A stretch of 64,000 nt of DNA from Galdieria sulphuraria (taxonomy: Eukaryota; Rhodophyta; Bangiophyceae; Galdieriales; Galdieriaceae), in NCBI RefSeq assembly GCF_000341285.1, contig NW_005178414.1, positions 1 to 64,000 of the forward strand, written 5' to 3'. The translations under genes were made by a program, and so were the position numbers. Positions 20,155 to 29,973 of this stretch are shown here, piece after piece; positions within the stretch are counted from its first letter, which is position 1; each line of letters begins with the position of its first letter. The notes under the pieces were generated by a model that made no database searches, was not told the DNA's origin, and saw only the letters and a list, made by a program, of their open reading frames with translations.

Positions 20155-22148
20155 CTAGGAAACATTGCCTATCGACAACAATTGCATAATAAAGAAGAAA
20201 CGGTTGCAAGATGAGTGAGTGATAGTTTCTATTGGATATTTTTTGCTTACTGGTTCTTTTCCTTGAGGAAATGAACATTTCCAATCATAATATTGGCAAA
20301 CATATATTGTCAAAATTTTCAGTTCCAACAGCGCCAAATGATAACCAGCACACATTCTTGAACCTTGATATGTTTTTGAAAACTTCTGATGAGAAAATAC
20401 GAAACTACTTATTACCTCTACCGAAAGGAATATATACAAAGTCCGACGGTGCATCTCCATGACTAGCATTGTACATGAATCTGTCGGGTATAAAATCTTC
20501 CGGCTGTTTCCAATATTTTGGATGATGATGAAGTAACCAAGGAACAATATAAACTGGAGTCCTTGCAGGAATCTTTACATTTTCTAGAATATCATCCATC
20601 TAGTAAACACAACATTACTTTCTTCTACTGGCAAACACTAAAGATATTATCTTACCTCGGGCTCTCTTTGTAACAAAGGAAAAGGAGGATACAAGCGCAA
20701 ACATTCTTTCACTACGCAATCCACATATGCCAACTCGTTCAAGTCATCCACAGTAAACTCCTCCATACTTTGTTTCTTTGTGGAATGTAAAACACGAGAT
20801 GTTTCCTCTCTTATCTTTTCAACTACTTGTGGATATTTCGAAAGCAAGAAAAGTAACCATAAACATGTTGTAGGCACGGTTTGACTCGATGCCATTATTA
20901 AACCAACAACTTTTCCTAGTTTGCCAATTTTTCCTACTTTACCTACCCAACCATGAACCCATGTAGCTGGTTGACTATCCATATGTTGACAAACTCTTCT
21001 GCCAATCGTAATCAACGAAAAGACATCTAATTTCAAGCCAATTATCTTATACAGAATTATTATCACATTCATAGACATTCACTTACATTGAAAAAATCGA
21101 AAATTGGCCATCCATCTCCACCCAATACGAAAAGGATTGACTGTCCTTAAAATAAATTCTTTTCCAGCTTCAAAGATGATATGAGATAGGGAACCCACAT
21201 CTTTGTCATTCTTATATCCAAATAAAACATTTAAATTCAATTCGATCACTTTTCGTCGAATGTTTTCGACTTGTTCTCTTCCATCAACTGCATGAACAAC
21301 AGCTTCCGCCGCTTCAATCATTCCATCAATTATATCTGAAACCTTGGAATCAATCATGACTTTTAATGCCTTTCTTGAACTGTCCGCTTGTTGTTGTCTC
21401 ATTTGTTCATTTGTAAGTATCAGTTTCTGATTCATTTCGACAGAATATCGAATGGTACTGGAACGGTAACCAAAATATTTTGGTTTTTGATACATACCGC
21501 TACCTAAAACCTTGCTAGATAAGAAGCTCATTCATCATCTCATCTTTCCCAAAGCAATTGAACTTACCGAACAGCAGCTTCATCTGTCACGACCACAAAA
21601 GGTGTGGACGCAATGAAATAGAGACTGATGGGCTGTTCCACATATTGATACAGTGTTTGATACAAATTCGAAGATAAGGGAATACAGTTTCCCACAATAG
21701 GCCAAGGTGAAGGACCAGGAAGACTAGGAAGATTACAATCGAAGATAATATATACAAAAATAACTTGCTTACTTTTGTGATCCATGGAGTGGTCTCAACC
21801 TAAGACAACTCCGATCAGTATCGAATATAAAAAGTATAATATATATATATATATATATATATTGAAAATAGATAATTACCTCTTCCTTGTCCAATACAAT
21901 TGAAAGACTGACTTGGCGGCGTACACCACAAGTCCTCCAGTGACCACCTAGAAAAAGCCAAATCAACAAAAACTAAGCTCAACAAACCACCATTCACCAA
22001 CCATCGAGCAACCTGCCCACCAAGGAACATTACTCTTTTCATAAGGGACATAGTCTTGGACAGTTTTCCAAAAGTGGTTGAATAAACCCTAGAAAGCGAA
22101 TTCCATCAGTGTCTGTCTTGTAACCATTGCTCACTTTCTGTCCTTCAT
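20155..22148 (-). CDS. Microsomal cytochrome P450, CYP7-clan-like I-helix
   Basis: Nine short exons with eight introns. The start at 22148 lies in a small exon (ATG AAG GAC AGA AA) joined by a 46-nt intron to the next; from there all splice phases agree. The N-terminus is a membrane anchor (WLVVTGGLVVYAAKSVFQLYW), then basic residues and the proline hinge LPGPSPWPIVGN. The I helix reads MASSQTVPTTCLW in place of AGxDTT. The K helix has KECLRLYPPFP, the meander FIPDRF, and the heme loop FGRGSRMCAGYHLALLE with its cysteine. Length is about 510 residues, normal for the family. The I-helix form resembles CYP7, CYP8 and CYP39 enzymes, which act on sterols or prostanoids. The substrate here cannot be inferred. 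Confidence 0.85.
21836..21862. repeat. (TA)n microsatellite inside a P450 intron
   Basis: About 27 bases of alternating AT in the second or third intron of the P450 gene. It lies between the donor that follows the membrane-anchor exon and the acceptor before the short hinge exon. It lengthens this intron compared with its 50-nt neighbours. Confidence 0.9.
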
Positions 22149-22452
22149 AATGACTCAGACAGCCAAGGAAGTTTCTTCAAATAAATATCAGAAACTCTAG
22201 TCCAGTTTGTATCATCCTCTTCTCTACAACGACAACAACAACTTGAAAGATCCATAAACTTACCTCTTGCATCTCACAATCAACCGTCGGTGTATACAAA
22301 ACGGAAATTCTGAAATGTTGTGAACAGGAGAAATATTTTACTAATCAAAAATGGATTCTCTATAGCTAGCAAAATGAATACCACACAATCCTATTAAGAC
22401 TGTTGTTTCGGGAATGAATCATATCAGCAAACAAAATGTCTTATTGCCGAGT
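22149..22452 (-). promoter_or_regulatory. P450 leader with a probable untranslated exon
   Basis: The 304 bp between the P450 start and the E2-like stop contain a strong donor (GAG/GTAAGT) near 22263 and good acceptors near 22195-22215 on the minus strand. All three frames contain stops upstream of the ATG at 22148. The simplest reading is a 5' untranslated exon and a leader intron of the P450 transcript. The remainder is the 3' side of the E2-like gene. Confidence 0.35.
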
Positions 22453-24036
22453 TTATAATAACATGTTTTCTTGAGGAGAAGATATAATATCAGAAAATTC
22501 TCTTAAGAAGTGAATGGCATCCTTTTCTTGAACTATTCTAGCATCATAAGATAGACTTGCTTTCATAACAGTATGAACTACAGGCTGATTGTTCTCGACA
22601 AGCACTTGTTTCTCTAAATGATTGTATAAGACCAATATATTCATATCACAAAAAAGTTATGCTTACCTCCCGTTCCAATAGCTAATATACAAGCTTGAGG
22701 AATATTGATAACCGCAGTGAATTGGTCTATATCAAACATTCCCAAATTGCTAATACTAAAGGTACCACCCTGGAACTCTTCAGGCTTTAACTTGCCTTGT
22801 CGTGCTTTCATAATGAGGTCCTTGGCAACGTTCGAAATTTCTAGTAAACCTTTCTTATCCGCTTCCTATTTCATATATTTCATCACAATGAAATTGATTA
22901 CTTGGCATATTCCATCATCGATAACTTACCATGACAATGGGTGTTATCAAACCATTCTCGATACTAACTGCCATAGAAATATCAATTCGATCCATTTGTT
23001 TGCCACTTTGGCTCGATTCATCCCAAATGACATTCAATGCGGGTACTTTTCGAAGTGCAATGGCCGTAGCTCGAATGATAAAATCGTTTACTAAAACAGA
23101 AATATTCTTCTCAGTCTTCCAAATATTTCGCAACTCCAATAACTTGTCTAGTTGACAATCGATTTGGCAATATTCATGAGGTACTTGAGTCTTGGACTCT
23201 GTTAGTCTGCGGGCAATCACTTTGCGCATGTTATTCAATGGAATATCTTCATATTGGGTACGACTTGTGATATCCTCTTGTTTGGTAACTATAGATTCCT
23301 TCTTGGAATCTGGCTTTTTGGGTTGCTGTTCTTGTCGTTGCTTTCTAGTTTCTTTCCCAGTGTTGTTCAAATACTCGACGACATCATCCTTCAAGATACG
23401 TCCGTGTGCTCCTGAACTCGTCAATCGTGACAAGTCTGATATGTGATACTCTTCAATCATACGACGAACTGCAGGTCCAAATAATTTTTTTTCTACTGAA
23501 CTTGTAGACTTTATCGACTTTGCTTTGGTAGAGTGTTCCGTTTCACTAGAACGAAAAGATTCCGTGCTAGAAAATTGCTCCAATGAGCCAACATCCGCCT
23601 TATCTTCCGCTAGTATGGCCACCAACTTTCCGACAGGAACATCTTGCGTACCTGAAGGTACCAATATCTTTGCTAAATAACCTTCTTCCTATCCAAAGTG
23701 GTCGACTGCTGTTATACACAAGTCAATCATCAGGTTACCTACCTGGGACTCAAACTCCATCGTTGCCTTGTCTGTTTCAATATCGGCAAGTACGTCGCCA
23801 GGAGCTACTGAATCTCCAACTTTCTTTTTCCACTCTATAATATTTCCTGCTTTCATAGTCGGGGAAAGTGCTGGCATCTTGATCTTGATGTGTGGAGGTA
23901 GATTTATGGATAAGTTTTCTTTGGCAGTTTGTGAGAAATGGCGCCATACTCTATTCCGTGGTTGAAACTTGAAAGTTACTTGTCTTGCAAGTTGGAATAA
24001 ATCATACCAAGTCCTTTTCATCCTAACAAGTATCAT
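22453..24036 (-). CDS. Pyruvate dehydrogenase E2-like / E3-binding protein, degenerate catalytic site
   Basis: Four exons, about 480 residues. Residues 1-45 ([19 protein letters not shown]...) make a typical mitochondrial presequence. One lipoyl domain follows with the lipoylated lysine in [13 protein letters not shown]. After a linker comes a peripheral-subunit-binding domain ([34 protein letters not shown]), then a catalytic-type domain ([26 protein letters not shown]-like [36 protein letters not shown]). In active E2 enzymes the end carries D-H-R-x-x-D-G. Here the sequence is [13 protein letters not shown]: the catalytic histidine is alanine and the D-G pair is replaced. This is what mammalian PDHX (protein X) shows. 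The protein may therefore dock E3 rather than transfer acetyl groups. Start at the first ATG of the presequence; an alternative lies five codons later. Confidence 0.85.
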
Positions 24037-24444
24037 TTGTCTTGATAATGAGTTGCATTCTTCTAGTTTTTTGGTAAGATATGGACGACTCCAGAAGTAT
24101 GCAAACACTACCACTTTAAGTAAGAGCTGAATATCTCTTTTTGTAAAGAAATCGGAATAGGGTTGACACTTTTTGGGTTTATTTTTATTTCCTTGGGTGC
24201 AATATTGTTCGATAGCAAGTTGGTTTCACTCGGGAATGTAGGCACTTTTGTTAGTTCTTGTCGTCAAGTTCAGTTCTTGTTCTAGTTACTGTTAGTGAGT
24301 GGCATCGTCCTTGTCATTGGTTACAAACGCTCTTTCCAGTTCTTCTTTTATAGAAGACGAAGAGCCGCATTTTTCTTTTTTGTTGGTTTATGTTTGATTC
24401 TTCTACGTTGGCCCATCGTAGGTTTCTTAGTAGAAGGCTTTGGT
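24037..24444. promoter_or_regulatory. Divergent spacer between the E2-like gene and the microprotein gene
   Basis: About 400 bp without a gene. A T-rich stretch (GGGTTTATTTTTATTTCC) lies near 24176-24193. The minus-strand part should hold the promoter of the mitochondrial E2-like gene. The plus-strand part should serve the 46-residue microprotein gene. No defined motif could be established. Confidence 0.3.
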
Positions 24445-24690
24445 ATGATCAATTTGTTTGGGTAAGTACAACCAAAGTATGACTTTTTCCAACTGGGTTG
24501 TTGTTATTGTAGTGATTTCATTCCCATGCTCTTGTTGGTTGCTAGACAAACTCCGTTTATTGGAAAAGTATTCTATTTACCCGGTGTGAAACAGGCAAGT
24601 TGTTGTGAAAATAGATTGTTATGTTATGGAATTACATATAGTGTATAGTTGTTGGATCGATTAGGATATTCTACTACACTTCCAGTTTAG
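24445..24690 (+). CDS. 46-residue membrane microprotein with a GC-AG intron
   Basis: Three small exons (24445-24461, 24513-24594, 24649-24690) separated by introns of 51 and 54 nt encode 46 residues. It begins MINLFGDFIPMLLLVARQTP, has one hydrophobic helix, then FIGKVFYLPGVKQ, and ends DRLGYSTTLPV. The first intron is GTAAGT...TGTAG. The second uses a GC donor in the strong context CAG/GCAAGT and ends GTGTATAG. Without that splice the frame would end in an unrelated cysteine-rich tail. Phases agree at both junctions. I do not recognise the family. It ends 50 bp before the dsRBM gene on the same strand. It could also be an upstream part of that transcript. Confidence 0.5.
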
Positions 24691-24740
24691 TCCTTTAAAA
24701 ACCCATACAAAAAGCAAAAAAAGGGCAACACACACACGAA

Positions 24741-25692
24741 ATGGCATTCATGAGCAAAAGCAACCGTGAGCAGTTGACGTCTTTCAACTTTGAACTGGTT
24801 CCAGCTTCTTTTGAAAAGTCACCTAATAAAGCAGATAGTGTGTTGTTAAATGAAATATGTTTGTTATTGGGAGCGAAACCTAAGGAAACTTTTGAAAGGA
24901 CAACTACCGCTTTATCGTGGACTTGTACTTTGTTGTGGTAAGTAAGAGAAAATGATATCCAAGTTTTCAAAACAAACCAAAAGTGAGGGCAAACATGGGA
25001 CCCTTTCAAGGAAAAGGAACGAATAAGAAAGAAGCAAGAAACGACGCCTCTGCCAAAGCCGTAGACTATATACTCAAGAAGGTGGCACCTTTTCAGAAGA
25101 ACCGGGATTCCTATGAGAATAGCAACGTATGGCATACTTGAAACTATTCATGTATTTTCAAGCAACTTTTTAGGACTGGCTACTCGACAACTTTGCCTAT
25201 TCTACCCCACCTTCGATATCCATCTTGTTTTTGATAGATTTGGATAGTTGTACCCAATTGGTCTCTAAAATTGTGCAGTTATGTCGTAATCTTCAATTAC
25301 AACGGGTATCTTGTCAAGGATTTGCGAGTAAGTTGTACAGTAGTGCTCATCTACCGAAAGAAATAGTAGTAGAAAGAGCAGATTCCACTAGTAAGAGTTC
25401 AGCAGCTTTTCTAATAGCCTATCGTTCTGGTATACTTGCAGTCAAATATTGTCACTCCAATTGGAAACCTCTTGTGTTGATATTAAGTAGAGACTTTGGT
25501 TTGATGTCGGTTGCTCAAATGTTGGAGGTAATAAGAGTCGTTGGATAGATAAGGGAATCTCATATCTCTTTGTTGATGTCATAGGAAAACCTTTTTCGAG
25601 TTTATTTTTGTACTGATATGGATAAAGTCTTTGAAATCAAAGATGCTTTGATACAAGCAAGTCAACAATGGCAAATGGAAAATAAATCTTGA
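24741..25692 (+). CDS. dsRNA-binding motif protein with PIN/NYN-like domain
   Basis: Four exons; introns at 24939-24988 (50 nt), about 25129-25172, and about 25529-25584. Residues 30-105 look like a double-stranded RNA-binding motif: VLLNEICLLLGAKPKETFE, then ALSWTCTLLWANMGPFQGKG and the helix NKKEARNDASAKAVDYILKK. After a linker comes a Rossmann-like part beginning ISILFLIDLDS, then CQGFASKLYSS, then SSAAFLIAYRSGILAVKYCH and PLVLILSRDFGLMSVAQMLE. This order (D near the first strand, helix with A-x-F, then S-R/K-D-x-G) is that of PIN/NYN-like ribonucleases. One of the usual acidic residues, the D in A-D-F, is alanine here. The whole is about 260 residues. I know of no named family with this pair of domains; the function is not established. 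Confidence 0.5.
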
Positions 25693-25706
25693 ACTTTTTT
25701 CTTTGG

Positions 25707-26805
25707 ATGGAAACTCAAGATGTGGTTGCTAAACATTATGATGAACTTGCTAGTGAAGATAGAGCAACTAGAAAGTCAAGTAAAATATTAAGTCTTCGTA
25801 ACCTAAACAACTGGGTAAAAAGTGTTCTCATTGCATTACATACGAGACCCGGTTATTCCGTCCTTGACTTGGCTTGTGGAAAAGGAGGAGACCTACAAAA
25901 GTGGCAAAGTCAACAAATCACTCAATATGTGGGATGTGATATTTCAAAAGAGTCGTTGAAAACTGCCCAACAGCGTTATCAACAACTCAAAAAGTGCACT
26001 TTTACTGCTCAGTTCTTGTGTGGTGATTGTTTTTCTTGTCGTTTAAGCCGTTATTTGGAACCCGATAGAAACTTTCACATAGTTAGTTGTCAATTCTCCA
26101 TGCATTATGCTTTTAGTTGTGAAGAGAAAGTGAGAAGATTGTTGGAAAATGTGACAGAGAGACTCGTAGCTGGTGGCTTCTTTATTGGTACGATACCTGA
26201 TTCGAATGTTTTGGTGAGAAAGTTGCGTGCTTCTTCAGGCTTGGAGTTTGGTAACGAGTTTTATCGTGTTGTCTTTGATGATTCTTCAAGTAAAACATTT
26301 ACGAAACCTTTTGGTATTCGATATCATTTTTATTTGGAGTCTTCGGTGTTGGATATACCTGAATATTTAGTAGTTATGCCTGTATTTGAAAAACTTGCCA
26401 AAGGATATGGATTAGAGTTGCAGTTGGTTATGAACTTTCATGAATTTATTACCATGTATTTGTCAGCTGGTAGTCCTTTTATATCTTTATTTCATCGTAT
26501 GAATATACTTCAAGATGGAGGTAAGAGAATTCTCCTCGTGACTAAATCAACTTTTGTGTTGTATAGGATTATCACCCGAGTTTTGGGATACTGCCTATTT
26601 ATACACCGTATTTGCCATGAAGAAGCAAGGAGCTAGTCCTTGGTTAGGTTTGTCACCAGAATCCATTTCTTATGTAGACAATACAAGTTTTGAACGAAAA
26701 GTGATTGTTATGATGGACGATGAGGAATTGGATTCGGAACGGATAACCTTTGTGGATAAAGAATGGAATGAAATGATTCCTAAACGAATCAAGCTGCAGA
26801 AATGA
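25707..26805 (+). CDS. ABD1: mRNA cap guanine-N7 methyltransferase
   Basis: Two exons joined by a 47-nt intron near 26521-26567, about 350 residues. It starts METQDVVAKHYDELASEDR, close to the conserved VAxHYN region of the family. The SAM-binding motif is VLDLACGKGGDLQKW, followed by YVGCDISKESLKTAQQRY and the substrate-binding HIVSCQFSMHYAFSCEEK. Later come FIGTIPDSNVLVRKLR and the long C-terminal part with PFISLFHRMNIL. After the splice it continues LSPEFWDTAYLYTVFAMKK, another signature of RNMT/Abd1. It adds the methyl group to the guanosine cap in the nucleus. It starts 14 bp after the stop codon of the dsRBM gene on the same strand. Confidence 0.93.
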
Positions 26806-26911
26806 TAATTTTTCCCGAATCGTCGATGGGAATGAAGTAAGTTGGATAACTTCAACGTTTTTCTAATAAGGAAATCAGTTATTATTCATTCGTTTACTCT
26901 TTTCACGTTGG

Positions 26912-27244
26912 ATGAATTCTCACAAAGGCTCTTATTGGACTGTAACTGTCTTATCTTGTTCCGTGTTATCCGTTGCCTTGGGTTGGAGGAACTGGGAACT
27001 TTACAAGGAGTTGAAATATTTCCAAACACGTGCTCAAGAAGAAATAGGAAAAGTACAACAACAGCGTGATGAGAACCAAAGACGACTGAATGAATGGAAG
27101 CACAACTTGGACGCCCAAATAGACTCCCTTGTGGATGTTGTAGAAGAACAACAAGTACATACCACATCAGATAAAGTGAAAACCAAAGATGACTATAGAC
27201 AACTTTTGAGACAATGGATAAAATCTTCTTTTGAACAACAATAA
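26912..27244 (+). CDS. Small membrane-anchored coiled-coil protein
   Basis: An intronless frame of 110 residues. A hydrophobic segment near the N-terminus (WTVTVLSCSVLSVALGW) could be a membrane anchor. It is followed by a charged helix (YFQTRAQEEIGKVQQQRDEN) with heptad-like spacing and an acidic-basic C-terminus ending IKSSFEQQ. No family recognised. Mitochondrial inner-membrane assembly factors and MICOS-like subunits have comparable layouts, but nothing here decides it. It lies between two well-supported genes on the same strand. Confidence 0.5.
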   Translation: MNSHKGSYWTVTVLSCSVLSVALGWRNWELYKELKYFQTRAQEEIGKVQQQRDENQRRLNEWKHNLDAQIDSLVDVVEEQQVHTTSDKVKTKDDYRQLLRQWIKSSFEQQ

Positions 27245-27311
27245 AAGCACACATTCTCTTTTGAGGGGAATAATTCTTCAAGTGGTTCGTTCCCACTTTT
27301 GTGTATCCACT

Positions 27312-29757
27312 ATGACTGCCAATGTTTTTGAAAACGAAGTACTTACTATGTTACGTAGTTCCTTCCGCAACTTGATCGAAGCTATAGACCTTGATATGAT
27401 TTTGGATATGGAAGAGTGTTCGTTAGACTTTCGTTTATGGCCTGAAAACGAGCTTTTGGAAACTTCTCGTTATGATATGGACAACGAAAGTAAAAGAGCG
27501 CTGGATACAGTTGTCAAGGAATTGTAAGTATAAGTCTGTTTCTGGTACTACTCTACTTAGATAAAGTTAGACTATCAAGTAGAAGAGTTGTACAGACCTT
27601 ATTGACTTATGCTCTGGATCCTCCTCCACCCAAGTGTTCACCTCAAGACAATAGAGTGAAAAAGTATCCCAAACTATCCGTTCAAATTCTAGTTTCTGTA
27701 CCATCCGTTTTGAAAGTTTTGGCTGAAGATGAAGACTTGATGGCGAGTTTCTTTGCACGTCTACTTGGAGGTGGTGTTCCTGAAAACTCATCTCCAGAAG
27801 CCGCTTCCTATTCTTCCGTAGGTAACGGTACAGGCTCCGACGAAGAATGTTATGTTTCTTCAGAGTCTTCGGATGTTTCTCCAAAGTTGAGAGAGAAAAA
27901 GGATGGCACCAACGAAAAACTTGTATCCCAAACCAAACACGCCTTAACTTTATCATCACCTCCTTGGTTGGATGATGAACGCTCTAACCACTTTAACAAA
28001 ATATTAGAAGCACTATTGGAATATCAAAAAGGCACAGCCTTATTGACGTTTGTAAGAAACTATGCATTTTCTAGGCTTCCTTATTGTGAAGATATGGATG
28101 AGCCTACTACTCTATTACATGCTTTAGTGAGAGGAATCCATTTGCGTTCTATTACAGAGTTGTTATTGAAAATGTTATCGACGGGGATTTCTCTTCGTTT
28201 ATTTTCTTATTCATATGCTGGAGTCGAAGCATATGAAGATGAAAGAGAAGCCAGTAACTTGGATGAAGAATCAACTTGGAGTAGAGCTTATCTTCGTTTT
28301 CCTTTTGAAGAGGAAGTGGAACCTGAAGCAACAACATATAGTGTCGATAGTGATGTCGAAGAAGAAGAAAGTCAAGTGCTACAAGTTGGTTCTACAAACC
28401 CATCCTCCAAAAGAGAACAAACTTTAGAATGGCTATTTCAAAGTGATAATTGTATTCGACTAGTTCGCATTCTATTGCATCGATTGTATGTTGCTTTGTT
28501 ACAAGATTTGCCTATCCATGAAAATAGTATAGAAAATAGTACAAATGTAACGGAACCTGGGAATGCTGTAGAAGTATTGCGTGCCATTAGTCGTGTATTA
28601 AGTCGTTTGGCTATCGTCAATTTACGTCTAACCGATGAAATGGACTCTTCTCAAGAAGTTGCTATACTTCATGACAAATCCAAAGGAGATTTATCCAGTG
28701 CATCTTCTTCTCAACCTATGGATGGAAAGCCACTCTCATCTTTGGAAAAAAAGCAAGATTATCGTAAATTGGAACCGGAAGCACATGTCATCGTAGATCA
28801 TATGCTTCATATGTTGTACAAAGCTTATGATCGATTATTTATGGAATGGGATTCCTCCAAGCGCATGGAATTCATAGCCCGACATTCCCAATTCTTAGCA
28901 GGAGTTCATTTTCTATTCGGTGCTGCAACCAAAGTGTTGGCAGCTTTCTTGGATATTCGATTGGAATTGAATAACTGGGGAGAGCTTCCTCCTCTTATAT
29001 CCGTATTGTTGAAATATGTAGAGTTTGCTGTGAATATGTTACAAATAGCACCTCAACAGCCATTGTTATATTTGGGCTCTTTATCGGAGAATCGAATCAC
29101 CACATCTTGGGATCGTCCATCATCGTCTTGGTTAGGTTTACATCGATTGCAATTGGTCAAGTTTTTTACTGCTCTAGTTGGAGTTCCCCATATCGATGTA
29201 CAAAGTGCTCTCGTACAAGCAGGTGAGTAGAGAATGGTTCAGTTGCCCATACTTGATATGAATTTTCAATAGAAGTGATAGCTCCCATCATTCAGTTGCT
29301 TTTCGACTATCCCAATCACAATGTGTTACATTCCGAAATAGAACGTCTAGTCATTGCCATCATTCGAGGAAATACGGACTATGAACTGCGTCAGAATTTA
29401 TTGGATGTTTTGGTTCCAAAAATATATCAAGGTATTTCATATTTGTTGTAGAAAGTAAAAAACTTATCATGGCTTCTAGTGGCGGTAGATAGAAGAGAAG
29501 GAAAGATTGCTCCTTGGTTGTCCTATATGGGACATGTCAAACGATTGGCAGAAGAATTGATATCTGCTTCTGCTACACAACCGAGTTTATGTCAAATGTT
29601 GAAGAGAAATAGTTGGTGGTCCACCTTTATGACGGTCAATAACAACAACAATTATAATAATATGTCTACCATAGTTGTTGGTCAATCCAAAGAAACCTCA
29701 AGTTTTGTAGATGAAGAAAGAAACGAAACTTTGGATTCGTCATCTTCTTTGGTCTAA
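27312..29757 (+). CDS. SAPS-domain PP6/Sit4 phosphatase regulatory subunit
   Basis: Four exons, about 770 residues; the first ATG starts MTANVFENEVLTML. The first intron is short (43 nt) and ends near 27566. The long exon begins VVQTLLTYALDPPPPKCSPQ, the familiar SAPS phrase, followed by YPKLSVQILVSVPSVLKVLA, FNKILEALLEYQKGTALLTF and LLHALVRGIHLRSITELLLK. After an acidic insertion come IRLVRILLHRLYVALLQ and PSSSWLGLHRLQLVKFFTAL. The last exons contain NHNVLHSEIERLVIAII and GKIAPWLSYMGHVKRLAEEL. SAPS proteins bind Sit4/PP6 catalytic subunits and direct them in cell-cycle and stress control. The asparagine-rich stretch near the C-terminus (NNNNNYNN) is probably disordered. Confidence 0.9.
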
Positions 29758-29925
29758 CCAAACACAATATACGATGAAAAGAATAACTATGAAATATACA
29801 GGAAGAGATGCATGTTGTTGTGTGAATAGTAAGAGAGTTATAACTCTCCATGGTGGGAATAATAGGAAAATAATGGTTGATGAACGAGTCAAAGGACAAT
29901 ATCATTGTTTGTTTTTATTCGCATC

Positions 29926-29945
29926 ATATATATATATATATATAT
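29926..29945. repeat. (TA)n microsatellite
   Basis: About 20 bases of alternating AT in the short spacer between the SAPS gene and the convergent F-box gene. The rest of this 216-bp spacer shows nothing I can support. Confidence 0.85.
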
Positions 29946-29973
29946 GAAACAACCAATTCAGAGAAAACGTTGA

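Noticed and set aside
21564-21785. P450 starting at MDHKSKQVIFVYIIF
   Set aside because: The frame reads through an intron. Splicing gives a proper anchor and hinge and keeps the LPGPSPWP motif.
24142-24440. tRNA or snRNA in the E2-like promoter region
   Set aside because: No B-box sequence or cloverleaf could be drawn, and no spliceosomal RNA core is present.
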